From Saccoglossus kowalevskii (Eukaryota > Hemichordata > Enteropneusta > Harrimaniidae), in assembly GCF_000003605.2 (NCBI RefSeq), contig NW_003141315.1, positions 156,623 to 193,371 of the forward strand: 36,749 nt of DNA, in the 5' to 3' direction. Shown here piece after piece: positions 23,025 through 32,105 of this stretch. The notes under the pieces are model-generated. The model was not told where the DNA came from, did no database searches, and saw only the letters and a list, made by a program, of their open reading frames with translations. How positions within the stretch are numbered: the stretch's first letter is position 1; the number at the start of each line of letters is the position of its first letter. The translations under genes and the position numbers were made by a program.

Positions 23025-24420
23025 ACGAGCATACGGAGAAGGCTTATTGTAATCGAAGAAACGAAACGAAACAGATAACACACATAATAAAAATTGAACT
23101 GTGTTCAGTGAATATGGGTTTTATATGCTCAATANNNNNNNNNNNNNNNNNNNNNNNNNNNNNNNNNNNNNNNNNNNNNNNNNNNNNNNNNNNNNNNNNN
23201 NNNNNNNNNNNNNNNNNNNNNNNNNNNNNNNNNNNNNNNNNNNNNNNNNNNNNNNNNNNNNNNNNNNNNNNNNNNNNNNNNNNNNNNNNNNNNNNNNNNN
23301 NNNNNNNNNNNNNNNNNNNNNNNNNNNNNNNNNNNNNNNNNNNNNNNNNNNNNNNNNNNNNNNNNNNNNNNNNNNNNNNNNNNNNNNNNNNNNNNNNNNN
23401 NNNNNNNNNNNNNNNNNNNNNNNNNNNNNNNNNNNNNNNNNNNNNNNNNNNNNNNNNNNNNNNNNNNNNNNNNNNNNNNNNNNNNNNNNNNNNNNNNNNN
23501 NNNNNNNNNNNNNNNNNNNNNNNNNNNNNNNNNNNNNNNNNNNNNNNNNNNNNNNNNNNNNNNNNNNNNNNNNNNNNNNNNNNNNNNNNNNNNNNNNNNN
23601 NNNNNNNNNNNNNNNNNNNNNNNNNNNNNNNNNNNNNNNNNNNNNNNNNNNNNNNNNNNNNNNNNNNNNNNNNNNNNNNNNNNNNNNNCTCTGATACGTA
23701 CAATATTCACAACTGTCGACGAAACTTGACTGTCCAGTATATTCACCTTTCAGTAAGAGTATACATGTATAACGAAATAAAACATTTGCCGATAATAACA
23801 ATATAATCAGTAAATGGTTCGTTTCGCTAATTACAGATAATCGAAAATCTGCAATCACGCGGCGAAACAGGGTCTTATTAAATTACAGATACAATAATCA
23901 CAAATATCGGACGAAACTTGACCAGTATTTTTAATTTTCAGTCGTGTATAAAAACTTCATAAAACAATTATCTATAATAAGCGAAACGAACCATACACTA
24001 AAAAACGTTATTTTCAGCAAATGTTTCATTGAGTTATACACGACTGAAAGGTAAATATACTGGTCATGTTTCGTCCGATATTTGTTAATATTGTACGTGT
24101 CAGACCCTTATTTTGCTGATTACAGATTTTTGAATATGTTTTATGTTGTTATATATACACTACTGAAAGGTCACGGAATATACTGGTCAAGTTTCAACCG
24201 ACGGCTGTTAATATTGTACATGTATTCGCTGATTACAGATTTTTGATTATCTGTAATTAGCGAAACGAGCCATATACGTATACAATATTATTATTTTCGG
24301 CAAATATTTTGTAAATATTGTGCGTATAAAATCCATTTTCACTGATTACAGTTTAATTGTTATTACGTGTGTTATCCCGTTTCGTTTCGTTTCGTCGATT
24401 ACAATAAGCCGCATACAGAA
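23025..24420. repeat. Internal inverted repeat around the assembly gap
   Basis: The left arm (about 23025-23134: GCATACGGAG, then GGCTTATTGTAATCGAAG, GAAACGAAACGAAAC, AGATAACACACATAATA) matches the reverse complement of about 24296-24420 (GCTTATTGTAATCGACG, GAAACGAAACGAAAC, GATAACACACGTAATAA). Between the arms, copies of a roughly 170-bp unit (containing TACTGGTCAAGTTTC, TGTTAATATTGTAC and GCTGATTACAGATTTTTGA) run in one orientation to about 23985 and in the opposite orientation afterwards. Confidence 0.8.
23135..23688. other. Assembly gap (554 N)
   Basis: Run of N. It sits just inside the left arm of a long inverted repeat, which probably explains the failure to assemble. Open frames spanning it are meaningless. 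Confidence 0.99.
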
Positions 24421-24969
24421 GGTCATCCACACTTCCGAAACTTCTTTCGCGCCTCGGTCTCATTTGCATCCAGCTCCTGTTTTTTTTATGGGTTTTCTAC
24501 CCAGTATTCATGCTAAAGTCACTCGGAGCTGAACATAAAATTGCGTAATGATATCTGATGGAATAAGAATCCTGGCAAAGTCGTGTGCATTGTGTATTAA
24601 ACTATAACATAAATGATCATATTCACTATCATGTCAATAGTCTCATCTTTCTTCATCAAACAAGGAATGCCACCAACAGGAGTTGCATACATAATATAGT
24701 AACTTGTTTGAGTTGATCACACTCCACTTGATTGCAAACAAACGGCAGAGAATGCTCGCAGTATGGAGTAGGATGTTCTCAATATGTGTCTGAAATAGGG
24801 GGTGTTTTTTCTTCAATATGTCTGTTCTAGGGGGTACTAAATTTACATTGCGTTCGCAATAGGAGGTATGGTTTGCCAATGTGCTGCCAGCCCTATGGGG
24901 CCTATTATTTTTTAGCAAGAACGCACATGGTGTGAGGTTTTAATATAGAGTGACCCCCGGGATCCTTTG

Positions 24970-26200
24970 ATAGAAGTGGCTCTACAAAAATAGACAGATC
25001 GACAATGTCCATCGAAGTAGCATATCAAAGCATATCAACATGACATAAACATGACAAAAGATTTGTTCATCCATGAAACAGCAATAATGTTGTTACCACC
25101 GATTGAATCGGCGACTGTTTCCACGTATGTTTGAGCTTGGAAGAAATCCACACATCGAAATAATTTAGCTTTTGTTTTACTAGACATCATCTTTGTCGCC
25201 GTTTTGCTTAGACACAGCCAAACAAAGAAAATAACCAACAAAACTGAATAAATATATTCTTGAACATAGAAGTGTTAAATATCAAGCACTGTACTCTCTA
25301 TAGCAGCAAATGACTAGCCAGGCCAAGCGTCCATAGAGGTTTTAACGCCATGGGGCCCACATTACAGTATAGTTCGAAGGTTTTAATAGTTTTTCGTAAT
25401 TATTTTGCATGTAATGACCGTATTACACTGTATTTTGTAAAAACAATACATACATATTCTATCAAAAGTGAGATAGTATACCATTTGTTTTAATCTTTTT
25501 TCTTCTAAAACAGCCTTGGTGCAATTATCCATTAATTTTACGTCGAATTATGAGTTTTCACTTACCTAGGGCGCACATACAAAGGCCGCCATTTTTTATT
25601 TTCTCAAAAACGCGAAACCCGCAGACAGGATTTCAGATCCGCATACGATAAAATAGGTGTATAGAGAGGTGACATAGTGCAACACGTTACAGGTGAGTTA
25701 TTTACAATTAGTAGAAATTCCAGCATATGAAAAACAGGCAAGTGAATCAGTCTGACCGACGGATCCCTTCGCTGGCACGGCAGTGTCCCGGCCACGCACA
25801 CGCGTACTGTACAGGTCCAGTGGTAGGGTTGTGTCAAGCAATATATCGGAATATCGATGACCCATTTCATGTCCAATATGGCGATTCGACAAAATTAACA
25901 TCTTTATATGCTATATTGGAATAGTTGTTGATGACAACCTGTGCCGTGTCATCACATTTAAACATAGTACATACCACTAGTGTAAGGTATCAATTGGATA
26001 GAAACGAGCAGAACTAATGCAAAACCTATTTGGTATGGATGGAATTGATCTCCATGAACTTAGCCAAAGTCCCTGCTGACCCTTGACTGTAAAGGATGCA
26101 GATGCAAATGTACTTGGAAGTAGGAAACTTGTCATCCCCAAATTCCACAATTGTTGATTTCCAGCAAGAACCAAATTCTTGCATTTAATTCCCACCCTAG
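24970..26200. other. Intergenic stretch, no recognised gene
   Basis: A minus-strand open frame (about 25035-25275) encodes about 80 residues with a hydrophobic start (SVLLVIFFVWLCL) and a polar end (CVDFFQAQTYVETVADS). It has no ATG at its head and no recognised family. The segment 25730-25830 is locally GC-rich. A minus-strand open frame at 25977-26261 has no recognisable domain. Nothing else supported. Confidence 0.4.
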
Positions 26201-26580
26201 ACCAGCATTGTGCATATAATGAGGGCATGCCATCGTCGTCTGGCAAACAGGTTTGTCTCAATGAGGTCCATCATCCGTGTTAACGCTATGTATGTAACTG
26301 CGAAAGTAGGTCAAAGGTCAATTCAAAAACTTAAACAAATTAAATTATTTCAAAAGTTCCATCTCGCACATTTATACTTAGTGTGGAATCAGGTTTTTGG
26401 TTATACATCCCCAAACTATCTCATAGACGATTGCAAAAAATATTGTTTTCCCAATTGGTTGTATCAATAATGTGTGATGATGTGTTACGTTACCATAGAG
26501 ATAATAATTTATCTATTGTCGACTTGTATTGTGGCATTTATTGGTGGATAGCTCAATACGAACAAAACCCGACTACTTAG
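26200..26580 (+). pseudogene. Unrecognised plus-strand coding remnant in two frames
   Basis: Two overlapping open frames follow each other: 26210-26470 (with YLVWNQVFGYTSPNYLIDDC) and 26383-26580 (with MCDDVLRYHRDNNLSIVDLY, ending at TAG 26578-26580). The switch near 26460 suggests one gene with a frameshift. It ends only about 55 bp from the end of the minus-strand coiled-coil gene, a tight tail-to-tail arrangement typical of compact viral genomes. I do not recognise the product. Membership in the virus-like block is inference from location. Confidence 0.35.
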
Positions 26581-26636
26581 AACACTGTTTAATTGTGCCG
26601 AGTTCCCTACGGCGTTATAAAACACCATAGACACTT

Positions 26637-28193
26637 ACCAAACGTCGGTTTCATATTGAAGTATCCTCAATGTCAACTCTTTATTGGCCGTCTCTAAAGA
26701 ATTGATCTTCTCTTGGGCCTGTAAATGTTTCCTGTCCAAGCGCCGTGTCATGATAATTTATTCATTTGTTAAGCGTTCAATAGTTTTCTCGTAATTCGTC
26801 AAAGTTCTTGTTGGTGATTGCATTCAGTTTCATAACTTTCGCGTAATGAACCTTGATGTGTGATCAGCTGTTGCTGGTTTTCGATCTGTTGATTTAGATT
26901 CACTAACATCTCGTCTCTTTCACGTAGTTTTACAGTCGTCTCTGACAGTTGTTGTTGTAACGTTTCGTTCAATTGTTTTGAGATCGTACTACAAACTATT
27001 GCATTGCTTTATTAGCAGTCTCCAAAGCAGCTTGACTGTGACTGACTTCGCTTTCCAACTGTTCGCGCGATACTTGTTGATCGTTTTTATCCTGAGAAAG
27101 TACTTCTATCCGTTCTTTTAATTGTTCGTTTTCGTTGGACATTTCAAGTCTTTCCTCTTGTAAACTACCCAGTTGCTTCACAACCTATCGTCAGTCCTGT
27201 CGAGTTCGAGTGAGTGGGGCGTATCGGATCTCGCATTCGAATTCGTACCGGCCGCCGGCGGCAGCGGCGGCGGCAACGTTCGTTCCGGTTGGAGGCTCGT
27301 ATCGGGTCTTACGACGCCGTCGTCGTCGGGATGTTTAGTTGGAACTGGGATTTGCATTGCCATATCCAGCGACGTTCATACGATATCACTAGAAAATAGT
27401 TCATTCGAAATTTCTAAATCGATAGTTTTAACATCGGCGTCATCCATATTCCCCGTACATTTTGGTGGTCGTTTTCACTAACTCAATACGATTTTTAGCC
27501 GATGCTGTTTTCTCGGCTTCTTTTGAATTACCAAAAATATAACTCCAAATATACGGGTGATATTTAAGTATTTCCCATGCGGTTTCATTTGCAGCGGCCA
27601 GTGCAGGTGCGCACACGGTCGACATAAGAACGATATAAAAAAAGGTAGCATTGTAAGTCGAAATGCACTGTGAATAGCTGAAAACAAACGACTCATCGTT
27701 TCCCGTTCTCTGCGCTGTATTACTTTACAGACTTCACGTAATTGGTTTTGTACGGCACGTGACAAACTTTCAGTACTTAACATGTCGATTTGTTTGTTTA
27801 TAAATTTACACGCCGAATAAGCAGTAAATGCATGCACGTCTGAACGAACTTTCACGTACGATCGAATTACGCCTATTTTTTTCCACGTCGTATATTAAAT
27901 TATAAGATTGATCACCGGGAAGACTCCACCAGCCATGAAATATTTTTTTAAAACGGATTTGTTCTTTCTTGACATCAAAGGCAACCAATGGTTTAGTACA
28001 TGACTGGTTGGATGACACCAGAAAACCTACACCAAGCACCAGCATATACACGCTGTGGTTGAACGTGGCTCTGGGTAAATTCAGTGACCACTTTCCGCGC
28101 AAGTTTTTGTACACTTTTAGTAATTCTTTATATTGCGCGAGTAGCTCTTTATCAGAATCGAGTATGAATACACTCGAAACTATTTCTTAGAAA
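26637..28193 (-). pseudogene. Frame-broken coiled-coil gene of the virus-like block
   Basis: Consecutive minus-strand frames read as one gene with breaks: 28193-27806 (contains FDVKKEQIRFKK, GWWSLPGDQSYNLIYDVEKN), 27855-27478 (INKQIDMLSTESLSRAVQNQ), 27625-27440 (AWEILKYHPYIWSYIFGNSK), 27430-27178 (acidic start, a TGA, then a Pro-rich stretch with PPPLPPAAG), 27181-26996 (coiled coil, ERLEMSNENEQLKERIEVL) and further Gln/Glu-rich helix in two frames to a TAA near 26637. Frame changes near 27850, 27620, 27435, 27180, 26990 and 26780, plus the in-frame TGA, indicate decay. Some could be introns or assembly errors. An N-terminal globular part, a Pro-rich hinge and a C-terminal coiled coil suggest a structural or tegument-like protein, but I do not recognise the family. 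Confidence 0.5.
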
Positions 28194-28244
28194 TTATAAT
28201 AAACTGATCCTGATAACTGAGTTATTATGAGACGTTACAGGAGA

Positions 28245-28843
28245 CCTAGACTGGCGCAGTCGGGGCGATTAATTTGTTTTTGTAGTTTAAATAAAATTAA
28301 ATAAATTGCGAAATGGAGATGTTAGCGCAAAATCCCTTGTAACTGCGAAATCACCCCGACTGGTTTACTCTGCGTGGCCCTCTATCGACACTGCAGGAAC
28401 CCGTCGATTTTTCAACGGGTAATTATGTTAATGAGTGTTCTAATTGACAATCATCTGAGCCAATCACAGCGTCTCTTTAACTGACCTCTGACCGAGAAGA
28501 CGTCGGCTGATTGTAGCAGTCGATATTTTTTTAATTCTACGACTAGTACGAGTTACTTTTTTACACATTGTGATAAATTAGAAACGACGACTACGATAAA
28601 CTCGAATTTCAACGAGCCGCCAAGTTGTGTCTGCAGTGTGACCTTTACCATGTTGACCTCAGTGTGCACGTATTTCTGCGCCCACCTCATTATAATATGT
28701 GCATCATGAATATTTAATAGCAAAGAATTTCCTGCAGAATAAACCAGTCGGGGTGATTTCGCGCTAACACCTCCATTTCGCGATTTTTTTTTATTTTATT
28801 TAAACTTACCAAAACAAATTAATCGCCCCGACTTGCGCCAGTC
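28245..28843. mobile_element. 599-bp MITE with ~100-bp inverted repeats and 9-bp TSD (Mutator-like)
   Basis: The left arm (28245-28368) and the right arm (28740-28843) are inverted copies: GACTGGCGCA, GTCGGGGCGATTAATTTGTT, a T/A-rich part with TTTAAATAAAAT, GCGAAATGGAG, TGTTAGCGC and CACCCCGACTGGTTTA. The direct repeat TACAGGAGA flanks it at 28236-28244 and 28844-28852. Long inverted repeats with a 9-bp TSD are characteristic of Mutator-type elements. The left end has an extra CCTA not mirrored at the right. There is no coding capacity. It separates the minus-strand coiled-coil gene from the plus-strand OTU-like fragment, which would otherwise lie head to head. Confidence 0.85.
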
Positions 28844-28953
28844 TACAGGAGATCCTACCGTCTAACACAGTATAACAATCGTATATACAACGGCGGACAT
28901 ACTCTACCGGGTTACCACTGCCATGAACAAATTTAAATTATTCTAACAACGTA

Positions 28954-29315
28954 TTGTTAGTACCTCACTGTGACAAAAAGATAAGCAGTTGCGTGGATAA
29001 TTCGATTCCGACTGCCGCCGCCGACAGGGATGATTTACCAAGAAATGAAAATGTCAGTCCTGGAGGCTATGATAACTCAATGATAAATATCGAAGATTTG
29101 AAAAACATTACGGTGTCTTACGTCACTACGATGAAAACGAGTTCGATAACATCGACGATAGATGCGAGAAACATCGATCGACTGTAAACTCTCACGCGGC
29201 CACGACATTTGAAATAATGGGAGCGAGTATGATGTTACATCGTCCTATATACGTATACGTTCAACGAGATCTACATGCAACACCACAGTTCACCGCCACG
29301 AGGTCGATGTCATAA
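28954..29315 (+). pseudogene. OTU-like cysteine protease fragment, frame-shifted
   Basis: A first frame (28954-29187) is polar with no recognised motif. A second frame open from 29076 to TAA at 29313-29315 contains ENEFDNIDDRCEKH, AATTFEIMGASMMLHRPIYV and a short tail. The W/A-x-T-x-F-E-I-x-A-A/S-x-x-L-x-R-x-I-x-V pattern is the central helix-strand part of OTU domains, which are deubiquitinating cysteine proteases present in cells, transposons and large DNA viruses. The catalytic D-G-N-C box that should lie about 70 residues upstream and the C-terminal catalytic His segment are not visible, so only the middle of the fold survives or a frameshift hides the rest. Confidence 0.5.
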
Positions 29316-29419
29316 TTCCTTGAACAATTTTGGAACATCGAGTCGGTCGAATGGCATTGGTTCCATTCTTGATTTAGAGTACGCATATTCTTGGGATTTG
29401 ATTATACGCCAGTCTATTT

Positions 29420-29791
29420 TTACAATTGTCGAATGACTTTAGCTACTGCCGATAGCATTCCATTCATTTGTGAATAGTGACCTCGTGCGCACTTATGCGA
29501 TTGTATACTAGTCGCGTAGAAGGGTTTATCTAGACCGACATAAGAGGCGTAATTTAATTGACAGTGGCCAGTTAGTCTACATACTAATTGTCCGTCTATA
29601 GACGTTGTTAGACATTCTCGACCACAGTCATAATAATGATATTTCAAAGAATTAACACACACGTAATGGCAACCGTTTGTAAAAGGACTGACTAAATGAC
29701 ACGATTCGTCACACTTGTGTAAAACGTTTACATAATAACCCTGTATATTTGTCTTTTGCAGTGAATATGCAATCCAACATATCACATTCAT
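29420..29791 (-). CDS. Cys-rich 123-residue ORF, probably zinc-binding, unrecognised
   Basis: Intact from an ATG at 29791 to a stop at 29420. Cysteine pairs are evenly placed: HKCDESC (25-31), CHYVC (41-45), CGREC (56-60) and CRLTGHC (71-77). This pattern suggests one or two structural zinc sites. It lies on the opposite strand to the terminase-like exons and just 5' of them, hence inside the expected terminase intron if an upstream exon exists. The C-x-L-T-G segment recalls zinc-binding late-gene regulators of herpesviruses (UL92 type), but this is a weak, by-eye similarity. It is the only ORF of the block without an obvious break. Confidence 0.5.
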   Translation of the reverse strand: MNVICWIAYSLQKTNIQGYYVNVLHKCDESCHLVSPFTNGCHYVCVNSLKYHYYDCGRECLTTSIDGQLVCRLTGHCQLNYASYVGLDKPFYATSIQSHKCARGHYSQMNGMLSAVAKVIRQL

Positions 29792-29932
29792 GGAATTACT
29801 GTTAATGAACTAATTGCCGCGGTGCGTGATATTATATCTAGCCATCTCTCATACATGTTGTTGTTTGTTTGTTTGTTGTTTTTGTTTTTATACATTGATT
29901 GATTGTATTTTTGTTTTGTTTTTTTATGACAG

Positions 29933-30754
29933 GCAGCTCGAGGTGAAGGATGTACATTTGGATGGGTTGACGAATTTCCCTGGATAAAGCACGCTTCACT
30001 TATCACTTCAACCTATTGGGGTGTGTATGTTGTAATATCCAGTATACTAGTACACATTTATATTCATGTAATTGTTATTTGTGAAGTGCGCCTTCACATG
30101 CAATATGTAAGACAGTGTTTACAATATGGCTGCCATGTTCATGCAGTGAATAAATGAAGCTCGAGTTTGTGTTCTCACCATTGTAATAATTTCTGTCTCA
30201 CGATCTTACAGGTGTTGTTTATATCTTCGATGACGAGTCGAGATCATTGGTCAGAGAGGTTACTGAAACTCTCTTGGAAAGGACGTCTGTTAATCAAAAG
30301 TATAGTACAACCGTATATGTGCGACGCGTGCATTAGTAAAGGACACCGAGGTGTATGTGTTCATAAACTTCATCTTGTACCAAGGCATATAGACGGAAGC
30401 GAAGGTAATCCGGTTAGAATGTCAATGGAATTACTTCGTAAAAGTTCGTATATACTAGAATGTCTCGGAATGGCCGATTTGATCGACCAGTCTATCCAGA
30501 TTCTATTCAGTGAAAGTACTCTAGACAAATTGTCCCAGCAACGTATCTCATTTGAGTGCGATTCGGGTCTGTGTATTGCAATGGATCCAACACCTTCCAA
30601 TGTCTTGGGGATTGAATTGGTTGGCGGTATGACCCGAGCCGGTCATCGCATAGTGGGCATATGTACTCTTATGATATCGCGATTTATCCATGATTTTGTA
30701 TACACCTTACGATGTCTTTCCTACTCATTAATTGTCAACGTCATCATCCAATGA
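29933..30754 (+). pseudogene. Herpesvirus-type terminase large subunit (ATPase/nuclease), partial, two exons
   Basis: Exon a (29933-30022, 30 codons) follows a long T-rich tract ending ATGACAG. It encodes ARGEGCTFGWVDEFPWI, matching the R-G-x-n-V-D-E Walker B region of herpesvirus terminases. Exon b starts at 30212 after CTTACAG, in the same phase (0), with VLFISSMTS, equivalent to the F-I-S-S motif C. Then come the Y-M-C-D and C-x-H segments, and CIAMDPTPSNVLGIEL, placed like the V-D-P-A start of the RNase H-like nuclease domain. The order and spacing match the family, whose product pumps DNA into capsids. The Walker A exon is not found upstream and the frame drifts after about 30680 into a stop at 30752-30754, so both ends are missing. 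The 189-bp intron has in-frame stops. Closest expected relatives are malacoherpesviruses of molluscs (inference). Confidence 0.65.
30023..30211 (+). other. Putative intron in the terminase-like gene
   Basis: Starts GTGTATGT and ends CGATCTTACAG. It is 189 bp and has an in-frame TGA about 130 bases into the intron. It lies between the Walker B and F-I-S-S segments, which are always close together in the family, so removal is required for homology. Confidence 0.6.
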
Positions 30755-31800
30755 CCTGATTTGCAAGTATGTCTAGTTTTACATTTAGTGCCTCTACATC
30801 CATACATATTTATTATTCTCAACTAGTGCAAATAAATCTTTCTCGTCAACTGAATAACTACGCAATTATTTTACCAAACAGTAATAATTTTAATGGGCTT
30901 TGGAACCGTCCAGAATTCAACTCTTGGAGTGTATTTATTCATTGTGTTAGTTGATGTACACTTGAAAGGTGTTACCACGTTTATTGACTCGACGTTAAAT
31001 CAGTAAGATAGAGCCAACCTGTCAAATGACCGTCATCTAAATGTACATTATATGTTAACATTAATCTGTTTACTTATCTGTTAACCACTGTTTAGACCTT
31101 ATAGACATATAGGCGGTTACTTTGATGATCGTAACATATAGTGGGATCACAAAGAACGTGTTTGTCAAGTTTAAAAGCAATAGCTATCTTTTCCCTGTAG
31201 TTATATTGTAAACCTACATTTACATGTTGGTGAAATAAATACATTTTAATAGTTACTGCTGCCGCACGTTACTTTCGATCAATTGGTGCATCGCGGTAGC
31301 GAGCACATTTGCTAGTCAGTCAGCTTGTAAAAAGCGTTCAGCGATTTCTTTCAAAATTGGAACATCAGTTCGTTTTCTCTCACTGTCAGACACTGTAAAC
31401 CACTACAGCTTTTTGAAAATACCATATAACTTAAAGTATTTCATATAGTTTTTGTTGTTATTGAAATTATATTTTGAAGTTGCGACAAACTGTTCCCAAT
31501 ATACTTAAAGTTCACGTAACCCAATGTGATATGCTGTACACATTTCTGAGCGAAGGTATATATAGTTTATATGGGTAACATTTCTTGACAGGACACATAC
31601 CAATGTCATCGCTTGTACGGACACCCATCATGAGCGTTGTCAGAATTCCCACTGGTGACGCTTGTATTGAAATAATGTCAAGCATAACTTCACATTCCTA
31701 TCAATAATCTTGGCGTAGAGCATTTCACCACGATATAAGATGTTAAAACCACTTTTGTATGTTGATTCAAACTATTGTCGGGAAACCTACGCGGGTGTAT
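30755..31800. other. 3' flank of the virus-like block, no gene recognised
   Basis: A plus-strand frame (30769-30954) shows no terminase-like motifs. After about 30960 the base composition returns to the AT-rich background. The right boundary of the insertion cannot be placed exactly. Confidence 0.4.
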
Positions 31801-31859
31801 CACTGTCCTGTCATAAAAGGCGTTTTGAGTCATGTGACGTATCAATTTGGATCACGTGA

Positions 31860-32105
31860 TTCACCTTATAAAAAGACTTTTTTTGAAAACTACCTTCTTA
31901 CCTAGATTTTGGTTTCGGGAATTTCACTTGTTTTGCTCTCTGGGCTTGGCCGCTTAGCTAATGTCCAGGGACAACCATTGTACTCTATGCTCTATGCCTC
32001 TATGCCTTGTCTTCACGATGTCACCATACCACCCAACGTCCACAGTCTTAACTATTTAGTGATAATCATTCACTGATGATCATTTATTGACACCAAATAA
32101 AGTTA
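31860..32105 (+). mobile_element. Candidate LTR fragment or relic promoter-terminator unit
   Basis: CACCTTATAAAAAGAC (TATA box at 31866-31873) is followed about 230 bp later by AATAAA at 32096-32101, with no ORF between. A TATA box and a polyadenylation signal this close together are typical of retrovirus-like LTRs. Upstream sequence (TGTCGGGAAACC near 31787) could be an LTR start. No matching TG...CA ends with a duplication were found, so this stays tentative. Confidence 0.25.

Larger units (their letters stand above)
22733..24961. mobile_element. 2.2-kb DNA transposon with 8-bp TSD and fold-back centre
   Basis: The left end CCCGGGGGGTTCACTCTATA and the right end TATAGAGTGACCCCCGGG (as read on the plus strand) are inverted repeats. 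A further match, CCATGTGCGTTC, lies inside both ends. A perfect 8-bp duplication, ATCCTTTG, flanks the element at 22725-22732 and 24962-24969. No transposase was found, so it is non-autonomous. The 8-bp TSD suggests a hAT-type element. The interior holds a second, larger inverted repeat and the assembly gap. Confidence 0.85.

Noticed and set aside
23044-23858. Several long open frames across 23044-23858 on both strands
   Set aside because: They consist almost wholly of N bases in the assembly gap.
25698-25924. Locally GC-rich segment considered as a tRNA-derived SINE head
   Set aside because: No A-box/B-box pair with correct spacing and no cloverleaf could be drawn.
27969-28190. Plus-strand 73-residue open frame opposite the coiled-coil gene
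   Set aside because: Shadow of the minus-strand frame, which has the better amino-acid character.
30370-30600. Minus-strand 76-residue open frame
   Set aside because: Lies opposite the terminase-like exon and is a shadow of it.
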